Assembly (NCBI GenBank): GCA_964556705.1
Contig: CAZKXX010000004.1
Span: 16,080 to 80,079, forward strand
From: CAZKXX01 sp964556705
GTDB taxonomy: Bacteria > Acidobacteriota > Terriglobia > UBA7540
Length of the DNA stretch: 64,000 nucleotides
Direction: 5' to 3'
Numbering within the stretch: position 1 is the stretch's first letter; each line of letters opens with the position of its first letter. This document shows positions 46,446-55,331 of the stretch, one piece after another. The notes beneath the pieces were generated by a model, which did not search any database, had not been told where the DNA came from, and saw nothing but the letters and a program-made list of their open reading frames with translations. A program made the position numbers and the translations under genes.

Positions 46446-46480
46446 GAAGAAAAATCATAGGGGCGCTTCGGGAGTCGCCC

Positions 46481-47347
46481 TTACGCCGACCCTGCGGCGA
46501 TGCGCCTCAGCAGGTCCGCCTGCTCGTTGCGGTTCTCGGCGCCGATGGTGAAGGCGTCGAGAACGCCGACGGAAAGCGCGTACTTCAGCGCCTCATCCAC
46601 GCGGCGGCGCATGTCGCCCTGGCCGAGAATTTTCATGCCGATGATGCCCGTGCCCTGCGCGCGCATCTGGCGGATGACCTCGACCACCGTCTTAGGGTCG
46701 GCGTCCATGTGCGAGCCGATGGGATTCAGCCGCACGAGGTCCACCTGAACCCAGGGCTCACGCGCCGCGGCGCGCAGCGCGCCGATCGAGTGGCAGGAAA
46801 CTCCGTGCGCGCGGACGATTCCCTTCTCGCGCGCTTCGCTCAGCGCGTCCATGGCGCTGCGGTATTTGGCGGTCCAGTCGGAATCGGTCAGGCAGTGGAG
46901 AAGCACGATGTCGAGATAGTCGGTGCCGAGTTCGCGTCGGAAACGGTCGAGATCGGCGCGCACGCCTTTGCCGTCACGCGACCAGGTTTTGGTGAGCACA
47001 GTTACTTTTTGGCGCGGAATGCGCTTGAGCGCCGCGGCGACGTGAGGATGCGTGCCGTAGGAATCCGCCGTGTCAATGAACAGCACGCCCTGGTCGTATC
47101 CGGCCCAAAGCAGGTCGGCGAGCCCGGGGACGCCCAGCGAGCCCTGGTTCGACCGACCGCCGAAACCCGACGTGCCGGTGCCCATCGCCAGGCGCGTCGT
47201 GCGGATGCCGCTCTTGCCGAGCGTCACGAGGTCCGTGGCGTTGAATTTTGCCGGCGGCGCATCCGCCAGAGCGGGCAGCGCGCGCGACCCGAGCCACGCC
47301 GCGCCCAGTCCCATCGCCGTGGCCGTCAGAAATTCTCTGCGTTTCAT
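46481..47347 (-). CDS. Tat-exported aldo/keto reductase family protein
   Basis: This 288-residue protein starts with a twin-arginine-like signal (MKRREFLTATAMGLGAAWLG). The rest is an aldo/keto reductase TIM barrel. FIDTADSYGTHPHVAAAL carries the catalytic Asp and Tyr, VTVLTKTWS the Lys, and DIVLLHCLTD the His. IRAHGVSCHS-like VRAHGVSCHSIGALR and GIIGMKILGQGDM follow in the usual order. The export signal is unusual for this NAD(P)H enzyme family, which is mostly cytoplasmic; relatives with Tat signals are frequent in Acidobacteria and Planctomycetes. It is the last gene of a Tat-protein group with the two genes upstream on the same strand. Confidence 0.88.
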   Translation of the reverse strand: MKRREFLTATAMGLGAAWLGSRALPALADAPPAKFNATDLVTLGKSGIRTTRLAMGTGTSGFGGRSNQGSLGVPGLADLLWAGYDQGVLFIDTADSYGTHPHVAAALKRIPRQKVTVLTKTWSRDGKGVRADLDRFRRELGTDYLDIVLLHCLTDSDWTAKYRSAMDALSEAREKGIVRAHGVSCHSIGALRAAAREPWVQVDLVRLNPIGSHMDADPKTVVEVIRQMRAQGTGIIGMKILGQGDMRRRVDEALKYALSVGVLDAFTIGAENRNEQADLLRRIAAGSA

Positions 47348-47493
47348 GGCTCACCTCATCGGAGAAGTTGCGAGGGCATCTCACTCCGCTCGGACTCCCA
47401 GGGTTGCACCTCGCCGAACGTAACATGCCCTGCGCAACCTCGCAAGACGAAAGACTCCGGATGGCGGAGAAAGATAAGACAGCGCCGCGGCAT

Positions 47494-48477
47494 TTACGCC
47501 AGCAATTCGCGGACGATACGAGTGTCCTCGCCAATCTGGTCGCTGTAGCGCGGGTAAAGGCCGAGGATCGCGGCGTCCGCGGGCTTGATGTTCTTGTAAC
47601 AGAACTCCAGCGCCTGGCGCACCTGCTGGGAGTTATTCGAAAGCCGGCCGGCGGCGAAAACCTTGTACACGAGGCAGGGCTTCTCAACCTTGCGCACCAC
47701 CTCGCACATTTTCGCCGGGTCCGATGAAAGATAGGTTTCTCCCACCGGCACGACACCGATTTCCTTCTGGAATTCTTCGGGCCGCCGCGAGAGGTAATAA
47801 AACGACGCCATGAAGAATTCGTTCGGCCAGTTCTTCGCGGCCAACGCTTCCAGAATGACCGGGTTGTGCGTGGAGATTCCGGCGGGAATCCCCAGGTCGT
47901 GGACTCGGTCCACGAAGGCGCGGATCGTATCCACTTTACCTTCGCGCCACAGCAGGTCGGTGGCCCAGCCGTGGAAGGCGATGCCGATGGGCTTGAATTT
48001 GGCGACGACTTCGGCGCAGCGAATCGTTCCGGAGAGGATTGCTTCCGGCGTGCGCGGAAGGCTGCGGTCAATATCCCAGGCGGCGGCGAGGCAGATCCAC
48101 TGGATCTTGCAGCCCGCGGCGCGCATCGCCTCGTGATGGCCCGGGAAGCGCGTGTTGTAGCTCGTCTGCCAGGTATTGATGCCGGCGCGCTCGCAATCGA
48201 GCAGGAGCCGGACCGTGCGCTCAGTGGTGAAGTATTCCAGCATGTGCTCGTCGTACTGCCGGTTGAAGTGCGAGTAACCGTAAATGGGATTTCCGCCCAC
48301 AATCAGCCGGGTCACTTTGTTCGGGCCAAGCGAGACGACGGGCAGAAGCACAGGCTCAGCGGCGGGCGCAGCAGGGACCACGGCGGCGGCAGCGACGGCG
48401 GTTGCGCCCTTCAGAAAATCGCGGCGCGTCCCGGCGCTCTCCACCCGGTCAGATTTTGAGTTTCTGACTTTTGGCAT
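47494..48477 (-). CDS. Tat-exported TIM-barrel-like protein, copy 1
   Basis: This 327-residue protein has a Tat signal (GTRRDFLKGATAVAAAAVVP). The rest looks like an aldo/keto-reductase-related barrel (TRLIVGGNPIYGYSHFN, LLDCERAGINTWQTSYN, DLGIPAGISTHNP, CLVYKVFAAGRL). The typical Asp-Tyr-Lys-His catalytic set of reductases is not clear, so function is open. It is a tandem paralog of the protein at 48598-49593: both share GYSHFN, QxxWICLA, VHDLGxPAGxSxHNP and YPRxxDQI. GAGAGGGG precedes the ATG. I do not recognise a named family. Confidence 0.75.
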   Translation of the reverse strand: MPKVRNSKSDRVESAGTRRDFLKGATAVAAAAVVPAAPAAEPVLLPVVSLGPNKVTRLIVGGNPIYGYSHFNRQYDEHMLEYFTTERTVRLLLDCERAGINTWQTSYNTRFPGHHEAMRAAGCKIQWICLAAAWDIDRSLPRTPEAILSGTIRCAEVVAKFKPIGIAFHGWATDLLWREGKVDTIRAFVDRVHDLGIPAGISTHNPVILEALAAKNWPNEFFMASFYYLSRRPEEFQKEIGVVPVGETYLSSDPAKMCEVVRKVEKPCLVYKVFAAGRLSNNSQQVRQALEFCYKNIKPADAAILGLYPRYSDQIGEDTRIVRELLA

Positions 48478-48597
48478 GATCCCCTCTCGCTGACAGGATT
48501 ATTCCGGGCTTCGAGCAGGGATACCCTTTTCGTCCGAAATTGTCAACGTGGCCACTCGCGGTGCTCGGGGGTGAACCGGCATCCCGATGCCGAGCGG

Positions 48598-49593
48598 TCA
48601 GGCGGCAAACTCACGCACGAGGCCCGCGTTCTCACTGATCTGGTCGGTAAACCGCGGATACATTCCAACAATGACCGCGTCCGTAGGCTTGAGATGCCGG
48701 AAGGCGAACTCGAACGCGCCCCGCACCTTCTGCGGCGAGGTGCAGAGCCGGCCGGCGGCGAGAATCTTGAAGCCGAGGGCCGGTTTCGAAGTAGCGCGCA
48801 GGACGGCGCACATCCTGGGCGGGTCGGTGGGCAGATACGACTCTCCCAGCGGCGCGACGCCGAGTTCTTTCTCGTAGTCTTCTTCAGTGCGCGACTGGCA
48901 GTAGAAGCAGCCCATGTAGAAGTCCGCGGGCCAGCCCTTTTCTTCCACCGCGGCGATGACCTGCGGGTTGTGGCTCGAGACGCCCGCCGGAAAACCCAGG
49001 TCGTGGACCTTGTTGAGGAACGTGCGGACCTGATCGAGCTTGCCGGCGCGGAAAAGGTTGTCGGTGACGTTACCGTGATGGGCCATGGCCAGCGGCTTGG
49101 CCTTCGCGGCGATTGAAACGACCTTCAGGATGGCCGCTTCAATTTCGGCCGGCGTGCGCGTGCCGCGCCAGGCCTCGCGGTCCACGTCAGTCGGATCGGC
49201 CAGGCAGATCCAGTTCATCGTGCAGCCCGCGTCGCGGATTTTGGGCATCTGGCGTTGCGCGCGGTCGCGAAAGTTGCTCTGCCAGGCATTGATCCCGGCG
49301 GCCTGGCAGTCGAGCAGAAACTGAACTACGCGCTCGTCGGTGTAGTAGTCCAGGTAGTGCCGGTCGAGGATGGAATTGAAGTGCGAATAGCCGTATAGCG
49401 TGTTTCCCCCGGCCACCAGGCGCGTCACTTTCTTCCCGCCGATTTCGGTGGTCGGCAGCAGCGCCTGCGCCGCGCGCGTTGCGGGAACGCTCGCGAGAGC
49501 GGCGACCGCGGCCGCGCCCTTCAAGAAATCACGACGCGAACTGCGTCCTTGCCCGGCCCGGCGAGCGGAGTGCGAAGTAGAAGTTGTTTTCAC
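48598..49593 (-). CDS. Tat-exported TIM-barrel-like protein, copy 2
   Basis: This 331-residue protein is the paralog of the preceding gene product. The Tat signal is SSRRDFLKGAAAVAALASVP. Shared motifs are GYSHFNS, GCTMNWICLADPTD, VHDLGFPAGVSSHNP, GFKILAAGRL and YPRFTDQI. The GTG at 49593 is chosen because CAGGTG precedes it and it gives a normal signal length; an in-frame ATG at 49695 would add a non-signal-like extension. Tandem duplication of this gene suggests that the pair has diverged in substrate or acts as a heteromer. The reaction is unknown. Confidence 0.75.
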   Translation of the reverse strand: MKTTSTSHSARRAGQGRSSRRDFLKGAAAVAALASVPATRAAQALLPTTEIGGKKVTRLVAGGNTLYGYSHFNSILDRHYLDYYTDERVVQFLLDCQAAGINAWQSNFRDRAQRQMPKIRDAGCTMNWICLADPTDVDREAWRGTRTPAEIEAAILKVVSIAAKAKPLAMAHHGNVTDNLFRAGKLDQVRTFLNKVHDLGFPAGVSSHNPQVIAAVEEKGWPADFYMGCFYCQSRTEEDYEKELGVAPLGESYLPTDPPRMCAVLRATSKPALGFKILAAGRLCTSPQKVRGAFEFAFRHLKPTDAVIVGMYPRFTDQISENAGLVREFAA

Positions 49594-49727
49594 GGGATCA
49601 CCTGGGCGAGGGCGAGATCCTGAGGACAAGACAGCGATACTACCGCGGGCGGAAGAAGTCAACGAACATTGTGTCCCAGCAGCGGACGGACGCAAGCGCG
49701 CACGAAGAGACGGCGGATTGACTCGGA

Positions 49728-50195
49728 CTACTTCTTTGCGCCGGCAGGAACTTTCTCGAGAAGCTGTTCCTTGCGGAAGACCAGCGCGTTGATGTCGTAA
49801 GCGGAAATTTCGAACTCGTGGCCGTGCGTGATAGCGTCACAGGGGCAGGCTTCGACGCAGTAACCGCAGAAGATGCAGCGGTTGTAGTCGATGTTGTACA
49901 CCTTCGCGTAACGCTCCGCGGCGCTGATGCGGTTTTCGGCGGTGTTTTCCGCGGCCTCAATGTAAATGCAGTTCGAGGGACATGCCGCGGCGCAGAGGAA
50001 ACAGGCTACGCACTTTTCGAGGCCATTTTCGTCCCGGCGCAGGACGTGGACGCCGCGGTAGCGGTCCTCGAAGCGTGGCGGCTCATCCGGATAATTCTCC
50101 GTCACCGTGGGGCCGAGCATCGTCTTGAAAGTGACGGCAAATCCCTTCGCCAGAGCCGTGGCGGAGTCAGCGATTTCGCGCAGGATGTTTGGCAT
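49728..50195 (-). CDS. nuoI: NADH-quinone oxidoreductase subunit I
   Basis: This 155-residue protein carries two 4Fe-4S motifs, CVACFLCAAACPSNC and CIFCGYCVEACPCDA, in the order of NuoI. FAVTFKTMLGPTVTENYP and RYRGVHVLRRDENGLEKC are typical of the family N-terminal part. In complex I it sits on the cytoplasmic side of the membrane and relays electrons between the peripheral arm and the quinone site. No other nuo gene is near, so the subunit is encoded apart from the rest of the complex, or belongs to a second, incomplete set. Confidence 0.93.
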   Translation of the reverse strand: MPNILREIADSATALAKGFAVTFKTMLGPTVTENYPDEPPRFEDRYRGVHVLRRDENGLEKCVACFLCAAACPSNCIYIEAAENTAENRISAAERYAKVYNIDYNRCIFCGYCVEACPCDAITHGHEFEISAYDINALVFRKEQLLEKVPAGAKK

Positions 50196-50447
50196 GAGCC
50201 CTCAAAGCGCCAGTATAAACGAGCAGCTCGGTGCGGTCAACGCAGCGGGCGCGGGCTAACGCCTGCCTCCGGCCGGTATGCAGAACCGAAGGCCGTCGAG
50301 AATCGCGCCGCAACCCCAGCAACCGAACCGACTGGAATGGAATCCAATAGGCTAAGACCGCCCTTGCACGGGCGCGGGAGAGGGCGTAGAGTCGAATGTG
50401 GGCTGCGGGAAGACGCAAATCGCCTGCGGCCTGACGAGGGAGAAGCA

Positions 50448-51125
50448 ATGCGAACAATTCGAGCCGGAATCGTAGCCGCGCTGACGGCGGGGCTGGTGTT
50501 TCAATTTCCCGCTGTGGCGCAGGAGGTCGAGACGCTGACGCTTCCGGCGGGAAGCATGCTGCACGTGCGCCTGGAAACGACGCTGAGCACCCGCTACAAC
50601 AAGAACGGCGACCCGTTCAAGGGCCGCGTGATTGAGCCGGTCCTTTACGAGGACAAGGAAGTGGTCCAGGCGGGCAGCATCGTTGAAGGCCGCGTCACTT
50701 TCGTCAAACAGCCGGGCCGCGTGAAGGGAGTCGGGGAAATGCGGCTCCTGCCGGAAGCGCTGACGACGCCGGAGGAGGTCCGCTATTCGCTGGTGGCGGG
50801 GCTGGAAGACGCGCGGGGCGCGGAAGGCGCGCGCGTCAAGGACGAGGAAGGCACCATCAAAGGCCCCAGCTCGAAGAAGGGTGATATCGCCGCGGTCGCG
50901 GCGGGCACGGGCATCGGCGCAGGCGTGGGCGCGATCGGCGCAGGCGGCTCCGGGGCGCTTTACGGCATGGGCATCGGCGCCGCAGTTTTCGGTATCCGCA
51001 GCCTTTTCAAGCGCGGCAAAGACATCATTCTGCCGCAGGGAACGGAACTTACTTTCGTCGTCCACCGGACCACCACGGCGCAGCGCGTCGTCGAGCCGGA
51101 GGAGGAAGAAGTTCAACGGCGCTGA
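50448..51125 (+). CDS. Exported protein with glycine-zipper segment, unknown function
   Basis: This 225-residue protein has a signal peptide (RAGIVAALTAGLVFQFPAVA). The first half is a beta-rich domain (LPAGSMLHVRLETTLSTRYN, PFKGRVIEPVLYED, AGSIVEGRVTFVKQPGR). A glycine-rich segment follows (GTGIGAGVGAIGAGGSGALY), which could cross or insert into a membrane, and the tail is IILPQGTELTFVVHR. The protein resembles the small family in which a GTxLxVRLxxxLSS-type domain repeats in Acidobacterial exported proteins, but I cannot name it. GAGGGAGAA precedes the ATG at 50448; the frame is open farther upstream without signal character. Confidence 0.7.
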   Translation: MRTIRAGIVAALTAGLVFQFPAVAQEVETLTLPAGSMLHVRLETTLSTRYNKNGDPFKGRVIEPVLYEDKEVVQAGSIVEGRVTFVKQPGRVKGVGEMRLLPEALTTPEEVRYSLVAGLEDARGAEGARVKDEEGTIKGPSSKKGDIAAVAAGTGIGAGVGAIGAGGSGALYGMGIGAAVFGIRSLFKRGKDIILPQGTELTFVVHRTTTAQRVVEPEEEEVQRR

Positions 51126-51159
51126 CAGACGGGTTCGATTCAAATTCAGGTTGAATGCG

Positions 51160-51190
51160 AAGGGCGGGTTGCTGACCCGCCCTTAGATTT
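51160..51190. terminator. Bidirectional rho-independent terminator
   Basis: AAGGGCGGGT and ACCCGCCCTT form a perfect 10-bp stem with a TGCTG loop (51160-51184), followed by AGATTTTT on the plus strand. It lies between the convergent ends of the exported-protein gene and the YpdA-like gene; the latter's stop codon falls inside it. Confidence 0.82.
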
Positions 51191-52166
51191 TTCGGCGGAT
51201 GTCGCAGACGATCTGCCTGCCGTGGAAGCGGCCGTTTTCGATGAAGATCTCGTTCGTATCCATGCCGGCGATGATGACGCCGGCCAGGTACACGCCCGGG
51301 ACGTTGGTTTCGAGCGTTTCGGTGTCGCAGACCGGCCGGTGCGTCTGCGGGTTGATCTCGATTCCGACGCTGCGCAGCAGGTCGAAATCGGGGTGATAGC
51401 CGGTGAGGGCGAAGACGAAGTCGCTCTCGACCCGGAACGGCGGCTTCCCCGCCTGCTCGACGCAGATCCAGTTCGTGGAAATCTCCCGCACCTGAGCGTC
51501 GAACAGCGCCCGGATGCTCCCCTCCTTGATGCGGTTTTCGATGTCGGGCCGGATCCAATACTTGATGTGCCGGCTCAGTTCGGGCTCGCGAACAATCATC
51601 GTCACCTCGGCGCCGTGGCGGAAGAGGTCGAGCGCGGCAATCGCCGCCGAGTTCGCGCCGCCGATGACGGCCACCTTGCGGCCGTAAAAAGCGTGCGCCT
51701 CCGTGTAGTAGTGCGAGACGTTCGGCAAGTCTTCGCCCGGAATGTTCAGCAGATTCGGGAGGTCGTAATAGCCCGTAGCGAGAATCACTTTGCGCACGCG
51801 GCACTCGCCTGCTTCCCCGCTCCGCCGCCGGGTGCGAACGAGGAAATCGCCGTCCGCGCCTTCCACGCTTTCGACGAGTTCGTAGAAACGGATGGGGATG
51901 CGGTAGTGGTCGGCGACGCGGCGATAATACTCGAGCGCTTCGGTTCGCGTGGGCTTGAGGTTGACGCTGGCGAACGGGATGTCGCCGATTTCCAGCCGCT
52001 CGCGCGTGGTGAAGAACGTCATCCCGGCGGGATAGCTGAAGAGCGAGTTGACGAGGCAACCCTTCTCAATAACCAGCGTGCGAAGGTTCGCGCGCACCGC
52101 CTCAATCGCGCAGGCCAAGCCCGTCGGACCCGCGCCGATAATCGCCACATCGAGTTTTTCGTTCAT
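51183..52166 (-). CDS. YpdA-like flavin-dependent disulfide reductase
   Basis: This 327-residue protein is a two-dinucleotide-fold flavoprotein. The FAD motif is VAIIGAGPTGLACAIEA (residues about 7-23), the NAD(P) motif is VIGGANSAAIAALDLFRHG, and a third FAD-contacting region ends in GVYLAGVIIAGMD. SYPAGMTFFTTRERLEIGDIP is typical of YpdA, the reductase for bacillithiol disulfide. In YpdA of Staphylococcus and Bacillus a cysteine follows GxGP, but here this is Thr15, with the nearest Cys at 19. Thus the chemistry may differ. The ATG at 52166 follows GGAGGGAAG. It stands alone, convergent with the gene at 50448. Confidence 0.85.
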   Translation of the reverse strand: MNEKLDVAIIGAGPTGLACAIEAVRANLRTLVIEKGCLVNSLFSYPAGMTFFTTRERLEIGDIPFASVNLKPTRTEALEYYRRVADHYRIPIRFYELVESVEGADGDFLVRTRRRSGEAGECRVRKVILATGYYDLPNLLNIPGEDLPNVSHYYTEAHAFYGRKVAVIGGANSAAIAALDLFRHGAEVTMIVREPELSRHIKYWIRPDIENRIKEGSIRALFDAQVREISTNWICVEQAGKPPFRVESDFVFALTGYHPDFDLLRSVGIEINPQTHRPVCDTETLETNVPGVYLAGVIIAGMDTNEIFIENGRFHGRQIVCDIRRKI

Positions 52167-52284
52167 TCGGGAGCTTCCCTCCGGTCTTCTCCGCACCTTC
52201 CTGCCGAACATCGAAGTATAGGGTCGCGATGACCTGCTTGACAACGCGCACGTTCGCCCTGAAAGTTTCGTGCGGGAGTTTCCG

Positions 52285-54447
52285 GTGGCGCCGTCGGAAA
52301 AGAGCGCAGTTCTCGGCGAATCACCCGCGCAATCGTCGCGCGACGATGAAGCAGTGCGCCCTCGGCGCGCGTCACTTTACGCATTCACCATTTTTGCGAG
52401 CGCGTTCCTGCTGTTCCAGCTCCAGCCGCTGGTTGCCAAAGTCATCGTGCCGTGGTTCGGAGGCGCGGCGGCCGTTTGGACGACCTGCCTGCTGTTTTTC
52501 CAGACATTCCTCCTGCTGAGCAACGTTTACGCGCACGGCCTGGCGCGCCTCAAGAGCGGGCGCGCGCAGGCGGCGATTCATCTCACGCTGCTTGCCGCGA
52601 GCCTGCTGTTCCTGCCCATTCTTCCCGGCCCGTCGTGGAAACCCGAGGACCCGAGCCAACCCGTCCTTCGAGCCCTGCTGTTGCTCACAGTCAGCGTCGG
52701 GCTGCCCTATTTTCTCCTCGCCTCCACGAGTCCGCTCCTTCAGGCGTGGTACGCGCGCTCCGGGGCCCGCGAAGAAGTCTATCGCTTCTACGCGCTTTCC
52801 AACGCCGGTTCCCTGCTTGCGCTCGTCAGCTATCCCGTCGTTTTCGAGCCCACGTTCGCTGTGAAGACCCAGGGGCTCGGCTGGTCGGCCGCCTACGTCC
52901 TGTTTGCGCTGGCGTGCGGATCGCTGGCTCTGCGTCGTCGCACGGACGGCGGCGGGGCATGCGACGACGAAGCCGCGCCCGCGCCTTCCCGGCCGACGCG
53001 GATTCTCTGGGTGGCGCTCGCGGCGTGCGGTTCGGCGCTGCTGCTTGCCGTGACTCATCACCTGACGCAAAACCTCGCGGCGGTCCCGTTGTTGTGGGTG
53101 GTCCCGCTCAGCCTCTATCTCTTGAGCTTCGTGCTCTGCTTTTCCGGCGTCGCCGGGTACCGGCGCGGCATTTTTCTTCGCCTGCTGGCCGTGGCTCTGG
53201 GCGGCATGGCCTACGCGCTCTCGGCGCAGTTCGTGAATCCCAGCCTGTTCATCTTGATTCCGCTTTTCTGCGGCGGCCTGTTTGTGGGCTGCATGGTCTG
53301 TCACGGCGAGCTGGCGCGGCTGAAGCCCCACCCCAACCGTCTGACCGGTTTTTATCTCGCTGTTTCGCTGGGCGGGGCGCTGGGCGGAGTCTTCGCCGTG
53401 GTCGTGGCGCCCCGGCTCTTCGAAGGCTTTTTCGAGCTTCACGTAACGCTCGCCGCCTGCGCGGTCCTGGTGCTGCTGGTCCTGCGGCGCGACCCGAAGA
53501 GCCTGCTGGCGCGAGGGGGATGGCAACCCGCCTGGCTGGCCGCCGTCGCTGTCGTCCTGGTGCTTGTCGCAAGTCTTGCCGTCGTCATGCGCCGCCAGAC
53601 CTCCGCCGCCAGCGTGATGATGCGGAATTTCTATGGCGTTCTGCGGGTCATCGACATCGAACCCGTGCGCATCGTCCTCATCGAGGGCGAAACGGCGAAG
53701 CCCCTCGAAGCCGAACCCGTGCGGCGCAAGCTGATGCACGGCTCCATCGAACACGGGCTGCAATTCCTCGGCCCGGAAGCGCGCCGGGAACCGACGGCGT
53801 ATTACGGCCGGACTTCCGGGGCGGGCCGGACGCTTGCGGCGCTGGCTCGTCGCGAGAAGCTGCACGTCGGCCTGGTCGGCCTCGGCGTGGGAACACTCGC
53901 CGCTTACGGCCGTCCGGGCGACCGCTATCGCTTTTACGAAATCAACCCGCAGGTCGTGGAGGCGGCGCGCGAATACTTCCATTACCTCGAAGACTCGCGG
54001 GCTGAAATCGAAATCGTTCTGGGCGACGCGCGGCTCTCGCTCGAGCGCGAGCCGCCACATCAGTTCGATGCGCTCCTCCTCGACGCGTTTTCCAGTGACG
54101 CCATTCCCGTGCACCTGCTGACGCGCGAAGCGTTCGAACTTTACTCGCGTCACTTGGCTCCCGACGGCGTGCTGGCTGTGCACATTTCAAACCACTATCT
54201 CGACCTCGCGCCCGTCGTGGCGCGCCAAGCGGAAGAGTTGGGCTGGAATGCTGTCCAGGTTCAGAATCTCGGTGACGAGAAAAAGGGAATTTTCCGCTCG
54301 AACTGGGTGCTGCTCAGCCGCAGGGCGGATTTTTTCGACCAGCCGGAGATTCGTGAGGCCGCAACGCCTTTGCCGCCCGCTGACGTTCGGCTCTGGACGG
54401 ACGACTACAGCGCGGTCTTCGGTGTGCTGAAGTGGGGATGGAAATAG
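52285..54447 (+). CDS. Membrane-fused spermidine synthase-like protein
   Basis: This is a 720-residue protein with two parts. The first roughly 440 residues hold about ten membrane segments (SLYAFTIFASAFLLFQLQPL, FLVLSNVYAHG-like LLLSNVYAHGLARL, SLYLLSFVLCFSG). The last 250 residues are a spermidine-synthase-like Rossmann domain with VGLGVGTLAAYG, FYEINPQVVEAAREYF, IVLGDARLSLE and ALLLDAFSSDAIPVHLL. The acidic residues that hold substrates in polyamine synthases are partly kept, but many fused members probably do not make spermidine. No speD gene is present. The GTG at 52285 follows GGGAG; an in-frame GTG at 52270 is also possible. Confidence 0.88.
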   Translation: MAPSEKSAVLGESPAQSSRDDEAVRPRRASLYAFTIFASAFLLFQLQPLVAKVIVPWFGGAAAVWTTCLLFFQTFLLLSNVYAHGLARLKSGRAQAAIHLTLLAASLLFLPILPGPSWKPEDPSQPVLRALLLLTVSVGLPYFLLASTSPLLQAWYARSGAREEVYRFYALSNAGSLLALVSYPVVFEPTFAVKTQGLGWSAAYVLFALACGSLALRRRTDGGGACDDEAAPAPSRPTRILWVALAACGSALLLAVTHHLTQNLAAVPLLWVVPLSLYLLSFVLCFSGVAGYRRGIFLRLLAVALGGMAYALSAQFVNPSLFILIPLFCGGLFVGCMVCHGELARLKPHPNRLTGFYLAVSLGGALGGVFAVVVAPRLFEGFFELHVTLAACAVLVLLVLRRDPKSLLARGGWQPAWLAAVAVVLVLVASLAVVMRRQTSAASVMMRNFYGVLRVIDIEPVRIVLIEGETAKPLEAEPVRRKLMHGSIEHGLQFLGPEARREPTAYYGRTSGAGRTLAALARREKLHVGLVGLGVGTLAAYGRPGDRYRFYEINPQVVEAAREYFHYLEDSRAEIEIVLGDARLSLEREPPHQFDALLLDAFSSDAIPVHLLTREAFELYSRHLAPDGVLAVHISNHYLDLAPVVARQAEELGWNAVQVQNLGDEKKGIFRSNWVLLSRRADFFDQPEIREAATPLPPADVRLWTDDYSAVFGVLKWGWK

Positions 54448-54466
54448 CGCGTGGGGTGCGCCGCAT

Positions 54467-54808
54467 TCAACTTTCGGAAGCGAGGAAGCGATGGAGTTCT
54501 GATCGAAAACGCTCGTAGGCCTCGAGCAACTCCGGCGTCGCCGGAACGGTGTGCTCCTTCCAGACGAACACCTGCCGGCCTCCTCGCTCGACGAGCATGC
54601 CGATGCCGTCTTCGATCAGCAATCCCGCCTGGCTGAAGACGCGAAACCTGCCCTCCGCGGGCTCGAGCAGCGCCACGAAGTTTTCCTTCCTCACGCCCAC
54701 GTAGCGCGCGTAGTACTCGAAAGTGATGAAGGTGAAGCCGGCGCGAAGCAGTTGTTCCAGCAACGCCGTCTGCCTGGCCGTGAAAGGTTCGGGACCCGCT
54801 TCAGCCAT
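54467..54808 (-). CDS. Conserved-looking hypothetical protein
   Basis: This 113-residue protein is not recognised. It has an alpha-helical start (ARQTALLEQLLRAGFTFITF), a YYARYVGVRKENFVALLEP segment that reads like a regulatory or DNA-binding fold, and a helical tail (ELLEAYERFRSELHRFL). No signal or membrane span is seen. The ATG at 54808 overlaps the end of the preceding gamma-glutamylcyclotransferase-like gene by eight bases, so translation is probably coupled. Confidence 0.65.
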   Translation of the reverse strand: MAEAGPEPFTARQTALLEQLLRAGFTFITFEYYARYVGVRKENFVALLEPAEGRFRVFSQAGLLIEDGIGMLVERGGRQVFVWKEHTVPATPELLEAYERFRSELHRFLASES

Positions 54809-55202
54809 TTTTCCACTTCCGATAGTCACCCGAGGGAATCGGCTTGCCGGGTTTCGGCGGGCGATTGATCCAGTAAATCCAGGCTTCGACACGCCCGCCT
54901 CCCTGCATCAAGACTTCGACGACATCTCGTCGAAAGAGACTTTCTTCGGGCTGGTCCCGGCGGACGCCTTCAATACGGTCCAGGATTTCAAGTGCTTTTC
55001 CCGGCTTCGGGAGCTCGTACACTTCCCCACTCACTCGCGCCAGGTCGCTCCACCAAGGGCGCGCCCCGGGATACTCGCCGAAGTCCGCCAGCTCGGCGCG
55101 CACGCTTCCAAATCCCATGAAGCGGGCGCCCAGCCGCTCGAGGACCTGATGGCGTCCCATCCCGCGGCAGAGCGTTCCGTAAACGAAAAGCCGGCTGGTC
55201 AC
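54801..55202 (-). CDS. Gamma-glutamylcyclotransferase-like (AIG2/GGCT) protein
   Basis: This 133-residue protein has the family motif FVYGTLCRGMG at residues about 5-15, the catalytic-region glutamate in ALEILDRIEGV, and a VSGEVYELPKPG strand. It belongs to the fold that cyclises gamma-glutamyl amines, such as gamma-glutamylamine cyclotransferases. The substrate in bacteria is mostly unknown. It precedes and overlaps the hypothetical gene ending at 54467. Confidence 0.85.
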   Translation of the reverse strand: MTSRLFVYGTLCRGMGRHQVLERLGARFMGFGSVRAELADFGEYPGARPWWSDLARVSGEVYELPKPGKALEILDRIEGVRRDQPEESLFRRDVVEVLMQGGGRVEAWIYWINRPPKPGKPIPSGDYRKWKNG

Positions 55203-55331
55203 GCGGTGAAATCCGGAATGGCTGGCGGAGAGTGCGGCCCTGCTGGTTCGAACGCCCGGACCGAAGAGCCGGTCCAGGCGCCCCGCTTGAAACTCCTGAC
55301 CCCCAACTTTGTACCTTGGAATTCCCCTTCC

